A DNA stretch of 64,000 nucleotides from Apricaphanius iberus (GCA_028564705.1 JAPXFQ010002706.1:806001-870000); one strand, 5' to 3'. Positions 23,963 through 37,100 are shown, numbered from the stretch's first letter. Program-made: numbers and translations. The notes: generated from the sequence alone by a model not told the origin.

Positions 23963-24988
23963 TGCCAAAATCCTCACCTCAGTGCTGTCTGTTCAAATCA
24001 AAAGATGAATAGTGCAAGATGAGCAGCTTGATAAGCCAAATGTTTGATATCGAAATCAAACCTCATTTCCCTTTTACTGTAGGTAGCTGTAATAAAAAAT
24101 GGGATAACCAACCCAGGTCCCCCAAACTAGGCAATGCTTAGTTTCATAGTCTCAAGAAGAATAAAGAATGTACAATCCAGATTAAATCCTCTTCACACGC
24201 TTATTAAGCCAAAATGTAAAGAAAAAAATAAACTAAGATTTTGCAATAAAACCTAGACTGTATTGTTGCTTATTAGATAAAAAAAAATCACACAAAAATA
24301 GGTCCCTGAAATTTTTTTTTTTTCATATCAGGCATTTTAGCATCTTATAAAGGCATGCATGATGACTAGTTCTGAATGAATAATAATCTAAAGATGACAT
24401 GCTAGAGTCCATGAAAAACAAAAACAACATAGGTTAGACAGCATGTAAATAGCAAATGCAAAAATAAAGCGATTGTGTTTTAATTAGAAGTTTTGTATTT
24501 ACTTTGGAAATTCAAGTTAACCTAAAAATGTGACTACAATGAGAACACGATAATCAAAGCATCAAAAATGTATAGTGCAGCAGCTCAGGAAGCTGAGCAG
24601 ACCATCTGTTTGATTCTTTTGATTGGCACTTGTTCAATAAGGAAAGAAAGAAAGAAAAGAGGCTGGTGCTTTTCTTAGGATTTAGCATTCATTGTGAAAC
24701 AGTTACAGAGTATAATGTGTCTAATGCTTTTTTGGCATTACATTGTGGCATGGAAAACCTGTATAATTTGGGTGGACAAGGTATGAATTGTGAATAAAGA
24801 GATTCTATGTTTAGAGTCTGTAGTTTAGTTTCAAACCAAACACCATATGGTTAAAGCAACAAGCAGCGACTAGCATTGAACTGCTGCACCCTCTCCACTG
24901 ACTCCAAGTGTCTGTCAGTGCAAATCATTGCACTAATGTTGTGCATCAAACACTGTTATCCATTCTGCATGCAAGACGAAGTGCATCA
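23963..24988. other. myo18a: Proximal MYO18A 3' UTR or downstream region
   Basis: AT-rich sequence after the canonical MYO18A stop, with an aaag tract at 24640-24660. No clear proximal poly(A) signal. Confidence 0.4.
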
Positions 24989-25142
24989 CTACGACCCCTC
25001 CTCCTCATCACCATCTTTAAAATGGCTGCTATATCTGCATCTAGAGCTGGATGAGCCCGTTTTCCTGGAACCACTCTCTTTCGCTTCTTCCTCATCCTCA
25101 TCATCGGATCTGTCAAAGCGGGAGCGCCCTCTGAAGGGGGAG
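24989..25142 (-). CDS. myo18a: MYO18A canonical terminal exon
   Basis: The acceptor is ctgtctctgctgctctag. In frame it reads [20 protein letters not shown] through [13 protein letters not shown] and TAG. Mammalian MYO18A shows the same order of SSSP then DRSDDE after GSLK, so this is the ancestral last exon. The rest of the tail (acidic, serine-rich) has diverged from the mammalian sequence. Confidence 0.9.
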
Positions 25143-28100
25143 CTAGAGCAGCAGAGACAGATGAGAAAAAAAACTGTTAGCAAACAATCAGAAAGGAGGA
25201 AAAAGATCACAACAAACCAGAGTTCTTCATTTTGACAAAAGTGAAAAGAAAACCTTGGCCTACAAAAGCGCAGGTGGAGCAGTTAAACGGATCCTCAGTC
25301 AATCCTCTCAACAGAAAGGTTAGTTTGACTAATCATGATCTCAGTGTTTCTTGTTAGGATCCATTCTTTAATATCCCCAAGAAGCAAATTGTGATCTGTT
25401 CTGTACTTCAAAAACGTATTGCTAATATCACACAAACTTAAAAAGACCAGATCGTACTTTCAGTATATATGACAAAAACCAAGCATGCATATGATAAAGA
25501 AAAGAAATCAACTCATCAGGCATGGCCTGGTACCATCTTGTGACAGCATAACAGAAACATGACCGCTATGTCACTGTTTTACACCATTTACTCATAAACA
25601 TTCAATATACGTAAAAACATAGAACATGCTCTAGAGCAGTGGTTTCCGCTCAACATATTGGCTTTTGATGTTGGTTATGTTGCCATTGTACCACTTTTTA
25701 GGTGACTCATAAAAAAAATGCTTTCATCTTCCATCAAAAGTTGGGTTCACGAGACTCTTACATTTTTATTTTGTGGGTCAGAGATTTGAAAGTTTGGGAA
25801 CCCCTTACAGTCAGGTCCATAAATATTGGGACATCGACACAATGCTAACATTTTTGGCTCTATACACCACCACAATGGATATCAAATGAAACGAACAATA
25901 TGTGCTTTAACTGAAGACTGTCAGCTTTTATTTGAGGGTATTTACATCCAAATCAAGTGAACCGTGTAGGAATGACAACAGTTTGCTTATGTGCCTCCCA
26001 CTTGTAAAGGGACCAAAAGTAATGGGACAATTGGCTTCTCAGTTGTTCCATGGCCAGGTGTGTGTTAGTCCCTCATTATCCCAATTACAATGAGCAGATA
26101 AAAGGCCCAGAGTTCATTTCAAGTGTGCTATTTGCATTTGGAATCTGTTGCTGTCAACTGTCAAAATGAGCTCCAAAGAGCTGTCACTATGAGTGAAACA
26201 AGCCATCATTAGGCCGAAAAAACAAAAGAAACCTATCAGAGAGATAGCAAAAACATTAGGCGTGGCCAAAACAACAGTTTGGAACATTCTCAAAAAGAAG
26301 GAACGCACCGGTGAGCTCAGCACATCAAAAGACCGGGAAGACCACGGAAAACAACTGTGGGGGATGACCGAAGAATCCTTTCCCTGGTGAAGAAAACACC
26401 TTCACAACAGTTGGCCAGATCAAGAACACTCTCCAGGAGGTAATCAAGAGAAGACTCCACCAGTGTGAATACAGAGGGTTCACCACAAGATGTAAACCAT
26501 TGGTGAAACCCAAAAACAGGAAGGCCAGATTAGAGTTTGCCAAACAACATCTAAAAAAGTCTTCACAGTTCTGGAACAATATCCTATGGACAGATGAGAC
26601 CAAGATCAACTTGTACCAGAGTGATGGGAAGAGAAGAGTATGGAGACGGAAAGGAACTGCTCATGATCCTAAGCATACCACCTCATCAGTGAAGCATGGT
26701 GCTGGAAGTGTCATGGCGTGGGCATGTATGGCTGCCAGTGGAACTGGTTCTCTTGTATTTATTGATGATGTGACTGCTGACAAAAGCAGCAAGATGAATT
26801 CTGAAGTGTTTCGGGCAATATTATCTGCTCATATTCAGCCAAATGCCTCAGAACTCATTGGACGGCGCTTCACAGTGCAGATGGACAATGACCCAAAGCA
26901 TACTGCAAAAGCAACCAAAGAGTTTTTGAAGGGAAAGAAGTGGACTGTTTTGCAATGGCCAAGTCAATCACCTGACCTGAACCCGATTGAGCATGCCTTT
27001 CACTTGCTGAAGACAAAACTGAAGGGCAAATGCCCAGGAACAAGCAGGAACTGAAGACTGTTGCAGTAGAGGCCTGGCAGAGCATAACCAGGGATGAAAC
27101 CCAACGTCTGGTGATGTCTATGTGTTCCAGACTTCAGGCTGTGATTGACTGCATAGTATTTGCAACCAAGTATTGAAATGTATAAGTTTCATTCATGGTT
27201 CTTATTCTGTCCCATTACTTTTGGTCCATTAACAAGTGGGAGGCACATATGCAAACTGTTGTAATTCCTACACCGTTCACCTGATTTGGATGTAAATACC
27301 CTCAAATAAAAACTGGCAATCTGCAGTTAAAGCTCATCTTGTTCGTTTCATTTGATATCCATTGTGGGGGTGTATAGAGCCAAAAATGTTAGCATTGTGT
27401 CGATGTCCCAATATTTATGGACCTGACTGTATCTAGAGGATATGGACTGCGAGCAAGCTGCAGTACCAGGAGAGAACCCACACATGCACAGGGAGAACAT
27501 GCAAACTCCACACAGAAAGACCCCAGGCAGGGATTCAAACACAAGATCTTATTGCTTATTTAAAAAAAAATGTATATCAACTGCTCAACTGTGCAGTCCA
27601 CTGTTAACATTCTTTATCATTCATTATTTCAATGACTTCAGTCTAAACTGCAGTCATTGAAATGGGGATGTTTTAGGCAGTAAACTGCCTAAAACATCCC
27701 CATTTCCCAGCTTCTTCTCTTGCTTCACCCTCCAACAACAGCCCAAAGCCTTCTAAACAGTGTTAACTGAAACAAACCTATGGTCTAATGATTGAATGGT
27801 TGATAATGTTAGTCATTCTGTGATTGGTTATATCACACCATGCTTCAAAGCATCCTTCAAGCCAGCGACCTACTGTCTATGTCAGTCACTCTCTGTCCGG
27901 TACAGGTACTTCATCATCAGTCTGTCCAGCTTCTTCTTTTTCTTCTCGTTCTTATTTAACGGCTGCTTCTCATTTCGTCTCAGAGTCTCCTTGTCGTCAT
28001 CTGGACTGGAAACTCTTTTTTACACTACTGTAACTCCGGTAGGAAATAGTAGAAGCATCAGAAGATGATGAATAGTTTGATTCAGAGGATGTTGAGGATA

Positions 28101-31100
28101 ATCGATATTTATCTTTTTCCTTTGACCTTTCTGGGGAATTTTTGGTCCTTATTTGAGAACTGCTCCTTTCAGCCGGACTGTCTCCAGAGCTGTCAGTCTC
28201 AGAGCTGTGACTTCTCGTCTTTTTCTTGTTCTTGTTCTTCCTTTTACTCTTGCTGCCATGGTGATGGCTGTAGCTGCTAGCACTGCAGGATGATCTCATG
28301 CAGTCCACAGCAGATTCAGAGCATCTAAGACTTCTGGTGGAATAAATCCTCTCTTCATTCTCAATCTTCTGGCTCTCATCTCTATCACTTCTGGATCTTT
28401 CCTCTTCCTCACAGTCTTCCAAGCTCCTGCGCTTAAACTTTATTGGTTTAAAACTTGGTACTTCATTGATAGCTTTCTCCAAGTCATGGTCATGGTAGTT
28501 CTGATGGCTGACTGGTCTAATATCTGAGGTATCGATTGGCTGATTAGCAGAAGTGGACTTGTCTAGTGGTGGAGGCATAGATGAACTGCGACCCGTGGAA
28601 GAAACAAGACTGTTTATGGACCTCTTAGTTGGGGCCACACTTCCATTCTTATCTAGATAAATGCCAACATCTCTGAGGCAACAGCTGCCACCTATGGAAA
28701 CTTGGAAATCAAGCTGGCTAACACTTCCAGGAGTCTGACTCCTTGATCTCCTACTGAAGCAGGAGCTACTGGGAGGGCTGCCACACAGCGACCGACTGCT
28801 GCTGGCCCTATCTAAACGAGAGATGCTTTGACTGTGTCTGTGTGGAGCTGACAGACCTAAGCTGCTGCCAGGATGGATCTTATTCTTCAGGTTTCTCTCC
28901 GGTGATGTTGAGGACGAGCCTAGCTTAGTGAGTGAATTAGAAGTTTCTTTACCAACCTGACCCCAAAGGCTGTCCGTACCTTTCCTGATGCCGCTGTTGG
29001 CCTCTGAATTGGCCTGGGAGATAACCGACTGTCTTCCACTTAGGTCATCCAGTGAAAGGTAGGTCCTCTTAGAATTGGTTGAATAAGGGTTATCATGACA
29101 TTTCTGGTTTAGCAGTTTAGTTTTGGATCTGCTCCTGTGGATGCTTGATTCATCGTCTGACTCTGCTTTCTTCTCCAGAGATCTTAGGAGGGTGTCGCCT
29201 TTGCCTTCAACAAAATCCAGGTGGGATTTTTTTCTGTAACTCAGAGAGGCCAAAACAGGCACTGATGTATTTGTCTTTACATCTCTGTTCTTATAATATG
29301 ACTCAATAGCCTCTTTCCACTCTCTGCTATCCTTTAAGTCTGTTTGTATAGGAAATCTAGAATGATACAATTTAGAAAAGGCGAATGAAGAAGTAAAGAT
29401 AAGGAAACAGGAAAGCTCATTAAAAAGATGAAATACAGAATTTAATGACGAACGGAACAAAATTTGAAAAGTACAAATTACAAAGGTTGAAATGAATTAA
29501 TTAAAAAGCAAAGAGCATTAGATTGGAAATATATTTGAAAACTGAGGAGGAATCTGACTTTCCCAAAACCCTTTAAGCTTTATACAGGTGCTAGTCATAA
29601 AATTAGAATATCATGATAAAGTGTATTTATTTCAGTAATTACATTCAAAATGTGAAACTTGTATATTAGATTCATTCATTATACACAACCTGATATTTCA
29701 AATGTTTATTTCTTTTAATTTTGATGATTATAACTGACAAGTAATGAAAGTCCTGACTCAGAAAATTTGAATATCAGTTAAGACCAATGTATGAAAATTG
29801 AAAATATGAGCAATGTACAGCACTCAATATTTAGTGGGGATCCTTTGGCCTGGATTACTGCAGCAATGCGGCATGGCATGGAGTCGATCAGTCTGTGGTA
29901 CTGCTCAGGTGTTATGAGAGCCCATGTTGATTTGATAGTGGCTAGGGTTAGGGTAACCCTAACTCTTTGGCAAAAGTTTAGTTGAAAAACTGTTTAAAAT
30001 CTTTGTCTGAAATATTTAATCAAAGATTCATTCCATTAAAAAAAAAAATACGGAAAAAGTTTCCTTATGTAATTATTTATATTTGTAGCATTGTTCCCAT
30101 CTACAAGTAAACAGAATTGAATGTAATCCCAAAATACCACGAGTCAGCATATCTAATACATCTGATTATGCTCCTTCAGCTCTGAATGCATTTTGAAGAA
30201 AAAAAGACCAGCTTCAGCAGAAACAACTGAAGCATTTTGACTGACCTGGAACCCTTCAGACTGCCATCATCTGACAGATTCTTGGCAGTGCCATCGTTTT
30301 TCGACAACCAGGACTTCACTCCATCCACACGATCCTCCACCTCAGAGTCTGTGTCTGAAAGACCCTGACTGTTCAGGAGTTAGGGAAAAAGAAATAAGTT
30401 AGATATGGTGTTAGGCAAGAGAGCCTTCTGACATTTCAGGAAGGAGAAAGACTTCAGGGTTCAATCGGAGTGAGGCCAGGAAAACCTTTTCTGTCATTTT
30501 AATTTATGAAGAACAGCTTTAAGTGTTAGTGTGGAAGCAGACGGGGGCTTTAGCAATATATCTGGACAAAAGACAAAGCTAGAAGCTCAGAGAAGTTCTG
30601 GGAATAGAGACATGTTGAAAGGAGCAGCATGGCTGTAAACAAGGCACAGCGATCTTTCACTACCAGCATTTTGATGGTTGTCAGACAACCAATTAATCTT
30701 CACACCACCTAAGGCTGTTTCAAAGACATGCATGTTATACACCTGGAGTCCATAAATTAAAAATCAACTAAAGAGAAGATCATTTTATCCCTATTCCCAC
30801 TTCTACTGCTGTATTTCTGCGTATGTATGTGAAGAAAAGCCTCCGCTCCCTCCCTCTGTGTGTGTAAAACCTGTAAACAAGCATGGCGTTGCCGCAACTG
30901 AGAGCATAAATTAGTATTTCGTTCCGAAGAGTTAAGTCCTCGTCCATTGTAAGGAACTGGTTTGGTTTTTTAACCAGACGAAAAAGAGCAAACGAAGATC
31001 ATTTTCAAAGTTTGCACGGAGAGCATCAAGGCAAGTGATCGCAACACCATAAAGTCGATAAATCACTTGAAGAGAAAACTTAGCAAACAACACAGTGAGA

Positions 31101-34100
31101 GCCAGCTGCCAGCTAAGCTATAAAGCCCGACTGCAGCGGTGGTTCTAGTGCTTCTTCTTCTTAGTTTTTCTTCTTAATTCAGCAAACGCTCGAAAAAATA
31201 TTCATATAACTCAGGCCGTACGACACAGATGGCAAACTATCCCATGCTACCAGTTGTCCAGCTGCCTTTTTTCTTTTTCCAAACACCACCATAACTCGCA
31301 TGTATGCTGAATGCACAGAGATTTGCAGGGAATATTAAGAATATGTTTGGATGGATGGAAAAATAATTAGGACTGCTTACACTACAGTCTACCTTCGTTT
31401 CTTTTAGGCAGCTTTACGTGTGCCTTTTTATAACATCAGGATTCTGCAAAAAACATTTGAACCAGTTAAAGCTGCATTTACCCCATTGTATGAGGATTAT
31501 TGATTGTCGTATTATAGATTGCACAATACATCTTGCACTATATTTGCTGCTGCATGTTAGTCTTTTATTTTAAAAGAGTTTATAATTTATTGTATTTGCT
31601 CAATATCATATTTTTAAACTAAAGTAAGTTCTTGTTTGCTTTCTGTTGGAGGGTTAGGTCGAGGTGAAAATGTTAAATAATACATTTAAATACTTTATGA
31701 TTTTGATGTATTTTTCAATTAGGCTATTTGAAAAATGAAAAATACTATACCTATATAATATATATATATAGTTTCATTCAGAACTTTCAGTGCATTTCTA
31801 TAATCTCTGGTGTGAGATAGCCATCTAAATATTTTAGCCCTGTGCTGGTTATCCCTCATTGGAATTAATGTATTTATTTAATGTTTCTTTTCTTTTAAGT
31901 GTGATTTAAGTTTTGTTGGTCATCATTTGAAAAAATGAAAATTTTTTGCCATATTGCCCACCCCTATTTGTGATTACAAAAAAAATCTCTGATTTATTGA
32001 GATGGGCATAAATCCCCCATGCAATATTTAATAAAATGTTAATAGAAATGCCCGTCTCACTTCTTGTCTAAATAAAATCTTGGTTAAAAGAAGAATAATT
32101 GACCAGGGGTATAAATCCTTTTGGTCCTATCTGTATGATAGCCATAGTTAAAAGAAAATCATCACATAATTGTTTTCCAAAAGTAATGTAAACTGACTGA
32201 GACAGTAAAATCAGTTAACGTCTAAAGGCGTAACTTTCACTGCTCCAGATACGGCAATTATAGATAGTCACCTATGATAAGATGTTCAAACTAAACATAA
32301 ATAGTACATTGAATAAATCCATGTGAAAATATATTTAGACATCCACGTAGTTGCAAACATTCATAAATAAAATGATCAAATAAAAAGCTAGAATATAGCT
32401 TCTGCTGGTTTTCAACATCAAAGCCAATGAGCCACTCTGCTTCAGGAGAACTGAGCTGGTTTTCCTCAGGTTCCCTTCCTGTGTTTCACTATTCATGAGG
32501 TATCACTGTTACAAATCCTCTTTCATTCAGTAGAATTCGTCTGTTCTACATAAAGCGATTGCATTCAGGATTGAAACAGACAGAACCTGTGATAGTCACT
32601 CCATCGCCAATAAAATGAGCAGCTATAACATGCTCCATTATGTCAAGGAAATTTCAATCAAACGCAACTGGACTTGGTAATTTGTCTTGGAAGACGTTTC
32701 ACCTCTTATCCAAGTGGCTTCATCAGTTCATGCTCGCCCCTACCAGGCTGGGACTGGTCCAACTAACTGGTGTGGAGACTCAGCTATTTAACCTCTTGAA
32801 CAAGAATCATTATGTCATTGGATCCTTTGTGCTCCATGTCTTAACGACGGTCGTTGGCGTGCCGCCTATTGGTGGAGGTTAGAGCCGTTTTCACATGTGT
32901 GGCCGTACCAGAAAACGGCCAGAGAAAATGCTAATTTTTTCTGTTCACATGGCACGGATCTCTGACCGTATTGGGATCCAGTCTTTTACTACAAATAAAC
33001 AGCAGGTGGCGGCATACAAATAAGTCTTAGTTCTCCAACAAACAAGGGAGTGAGAAGTACCGATGTCATAAAACGAGCGACAGCCTAGAATGTAAACAAA
33101 CTGGTCTACTGGTCAGCTGCTAACTGAAGCCATCTACAGGGTGAGTGTTGTAGTAAACCCGCCGTTTTGTAAGCTGCTGTGTTGCTGTGGGATGCTTGAA
33201 TCGCGTTGTTTTGGTATTTGTATGGTCGCGAGGTGATTCTGTAATTTCGGCCGGCGGTGTCGTCATTTCCGCACGGACCGCGTCTATTGTCTTGAGTACG
33301 GCCAGAGTACGGGTTGTGTTCACATGATACGCTCGTACCTGGACTCGGATACTACCTCCAAGGCAGGTCTCTCTGGCCGTATTCTGGCACGGCACAGTCT
33401 GTGTTCACATGGTACGAAATAAGTGGATTTTGACCAAATACCGTACCCGAGTACGGACTCCCGTACCATGTGAAAGCGCCCTAGGTTTCGGCTTCGTTAG
33501 TGCCCTATTGTGTTATAACGACAGTCATTGGAGTCACAGTTGTTTCTGTTATTAGAGGCTAATTTGTTTGAGTTTCCTAGGAAGGGATGAAAGGGCAGCA
33601 TTGTAAATTGGAGATAGGTGATGTCTCAGGCCTCCTCCTCTGTTTAGCGATGGTTTCTCTACTTTTACATAGATGGCTTCTTTTACTCCTCTTTCAAACC
33701 ATCTGTCCTCTCTGTCTAATATATGGACATTGCTGTACTCAAAGGAGTGGGCTTTCTCCTTGAGATATAAATGAACAGCAGAGTCCATGCCTGAGGAGTT
33801 AGCTCTCCTCAATTCCTTGCCTATATGGACTCCCCAAGATCCATAAAGAAGGGGCCCCGCTAAGGCCCATTGTCAGCAGTATAAACTCTGTCACGTACAA
33901 TATAGCCAAACACATAGCTAATATCCTGGCACCTCTGGTAGGCAACACCCCACACCACATCCAAAACTCCATAGACTTTGTGAACAAAGTCCGGAATCTA
34001 AAAATGGATCCAGATGAGACAATGGTTTTTCTATGACGTGACTTCATTGTTCACCTGTATTCCTACCATGGAGGCTTTGGTCACAGTAAGAGAACGACTT

Positions 34101-37100
34101 ACACAGGACAACTCCCTCCAAAACAGAACAAAACTCAAACCAGAACACATTTGCCAACTCCTGGAATTGTGCCTGAATACCACATATTTCCAGTTCAATG
34201 GCAAGTTTTATAGACAGAAACACGGCTGTGCCATGGGCTCACCAGTTTCTCCAATTGTGGCAAATTTATACATGGAGGAGGTTGAGTGCAGAGCTTTGAA
34301 CTCATTTGAAGGAATAACACCTAGCCACTGGTTCAGATACGTAGATGACACATGGGTTAAAATCAAAACCAAAGAGGTGCAAGCCTTTACTGAACACATA
34401 AACTCAGTGGACAGAAACATCAAATTCACCAGAGAAGATGTCAAGGACAATAGTTTGCCCTTTTTAGATTGTGTCGTCCAGAGGAGAAAGGACAGAAGGC
34501 TCCACATTGGGGTATACAGAAAACCCACACACACAGACCAATACCTACTTTTTGACTCACACCACCCACTGGAACACAAGCTTAGTGTTATCAGGACCCT
34601 GCAACACAGAGCTGATAACATACCCACCAGCTCACAGGCCCAAGGGGAAGAACGCAAGCACGTGAGAGACACCCTCACAACTTGTGGTTACCCCAGATGG
34701 ACTTTTGTGAAAACTGCAGCTAATTCCAGAAGGAAAGCCAACAAAGTGGTGGAAAAAGAAAAAGAAAACAAACGAAACAATGTAGTCATTCCATATGTGT
34801 CTGGGATTTCTGAAAAACTCAGGAGGATTTTTAACAAACACAGTATCCCTGTGTATTTCAAACCCAGCAACACACTCAGACAGAGACTAGTACATCCCAA
34901 GGACAGAACACCACACACACACAAAAGCAACCTGGTGTATGCAATCCAATGCAATGAAGAATGCAAGGACCTCTACATTGGTGAAACCAAACAACCACTG
35001 TACAAACGCATGGCCCAACACAGGAGAGCTAACTCCTCAGGCATGGACTCTGCTGTTCATTTACATCTCAAGGAGAAAGCCCACTCCTTTGAGGACAGCA
35101 ATGTCCAGATATTAGACAGAGAGGACAGATGGTTTGAAAGAGGAGTAAAAGAAGCCATCTATGTAAAAGTAGAGAAACCATCGCTAAACAGAGGAGGAGG
35201 CCTGAGACATCACCTATCTCCAATTTACAATGCTGCACTTTCATCCCTCCCTAGAAGACTCAAACAAATTAGCCTCTAATAACAGAAACAACTGTGACTC
35301 CAACGACTGTCGTTATAACACAATAGGGCACTAATGAAGCCGAAACCTAACCTCCACCAATAGGCGGCACGCCAACGACCGTCGTTAAGACATGGAGCAC
35401 AAAGGATCCAATGACATAATGATTCTTGTTCAAGAGGTTAAATAGCTGAGTCTCCACACCAGTTAGTTGGACCAGTCCCAGCCTGGTCAGCGGCAAGCAT
35501 GAACTGATGAAGCCTCTTGGATAAGAGGTAAAACGTCTTCCAAGACAAATTACCAAGTCCAGTTGGGTTTGATTGAAATTTCCTTGAGATAACCATGACC
35601 TGGATGAATGAGAATATTCACAGGCTTATGCTCCAATATGTTTTCTTAGGTTAAGAAATTGTAAAAAGCTTAGATAAATAATATTATAAAGAAATTACAA
35701 AGTTGTAATTTATTTATTTTTGTTTGAATGAAACGTCCTAGGACATGTCAAAGAACCTGCTGAACAGTTTTATTTGTAGGTTAAAGTCAGTTTGGGAACA
35801 TACTGGAATCAGCAGATGAAAGGAAATCGGTAATTTCAAGAAGACATGAAAAGCCTCTTTAACAAAAAAACAAATTTCCTGACAATCACAGGAAGACAAG
35901 ATAAAAATCTAAGGTAGGTACAAATCTAGCCTAAAAATGTTCCAGTCATCAAGTTGTTTTTTGAGTTTTGGCCATCACATGTTTAAGTAAGTGTCATCAT
36001 TCGTGCTGTGACTGTGTTCTGTTTATTCTTTTACATAAAAAAAAATCAGTTTTTAAGGAGAGGGGAGGGGCTCTATCCTACTTGGGAATCTGTGGAGGGG
36101 TAAACAATAAGCAAGGTGAAAAGGAGGCCTTCTAGCTTCAACGACTTGAAATTCATCATCAAATTGTAAATCAGTATGTCATAGGAAAGATTTAAAAACA
36201 CTACCGTGAGTTAGAAGAAAGGTTTGATTGCTGCTATCCCACAGAGATTTTTCCACTGACAAACATGGAATGATATTAATAAAAACTTTGTTTTTATTTA
36301 ATCCTACTTTTAAATTATTTCATTATCTTTAGAGATATTACTGTTCCTATGAGAAACAAACTTAATGGTTGAAAAAAATAATATTTCACCTAAATCTTGT
36401 ACGTGTATGATATGGGTACAAGGCTTTTTTGTGTTGTTTGGGAGCACCCTGATCTGTATCACACTTGTTGAGGCGTCCATGGAAACTGAACTAATGACAG
36501 ATTTTTATTGGCATTAAAAGGAGAAGTCGCTTCAAAGTGCTGTTAATAGCAGTAATGGCCATACACCTGGATGTGAAGGCATGCAGTGAAAAAACACAGG
36601 TGGGTTATCGAGAGGGGCAGAACATGATGCATTAATGACACAGTCAATTTACCTATTACTGCTTATTCCATGAGCAAAACAGACACGTTTTTAAATAAAT
36701 AATGTATGCAGTAAAAGGTAACCCTAAAAGCTAAGCTGTTTGTTTGGAGACTTTCACAGATGCTAAGTGCATCATTCTCTCCAGAAAAGAAACAAGCAAC
36801 AAAAGATCATGTTCCTCACGTTCGGTTCCTTCTTTTCTGGTACTTTGCCACCATATCCTGCAAACTGGCCGTAGTGATGAAGGTTATGATGAAAGAAAAA
36901 AAAAAGACGAGAAAAGAGAAAAAAAGACAACAAAAGGACATGAAATGAGAATCATCTAAAATAAAACAAACTGGAGTAAGGTAAATGGTTCTTATACTAT
37001 CTGCTGTCTCAGTATTTAAGATGCTAAGATGTTCACTTCTTTAGTAAATCTGATATGTTTTCAGGGAGCAAGTTTTAGCATGGCTCTTCAAGATGCTGAG

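Larger units (their letters stand above)
32638..35592. mobile_element. Composite Penelope-like retroelement with inverted partial copy
   Basis: A + strand Penelope-like element (33813-35592) is preceded head-on by an inverted 3' end of the same element (32638-33812). The outermost 200 bp on each side are near-identical inverted copies ending at a tttcaatcaaac block. Such inverted partial copies are known for Penelope elements. The left arm carries a later 600-bp TIR insertion. Confidence 0.88.

Noticed and set aside
24600..24665. CRISPR-like or regulatory repeat array
   Set aside because: Only a simple aaag tract; the organism is a vertebrate and no spaced repeats exist anywhere in the window.
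24876..25235. 119-codon + strand frame over the MYO18A last exon
   Set aside because: It is the antisense of the MYO18A terminal exon, which has a clear acceptor and homology.
27796..28280. Plus-strand frames across the long MYO18A exon
   Set aside because: They are antisense shadows of the serine-rich tail; the Phe/Ser-rich reading mirrors the Lys/Arg codons on the other strand.
29356..29460. Extension of the long MYO18A exon upstream to an ATG at 29460
   Set aside because: The acceptor at 29357-29360 in the correct phase and the non-coding look of the preceding 100 bases favour an exon start at 29356; the ATG is in intron sequence.
34208..34966. Minus-strand frames of 156, 92 and 69 codons
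   Set aside because: They are antisense to the Penelope reverse transcriptase and have no independent content.
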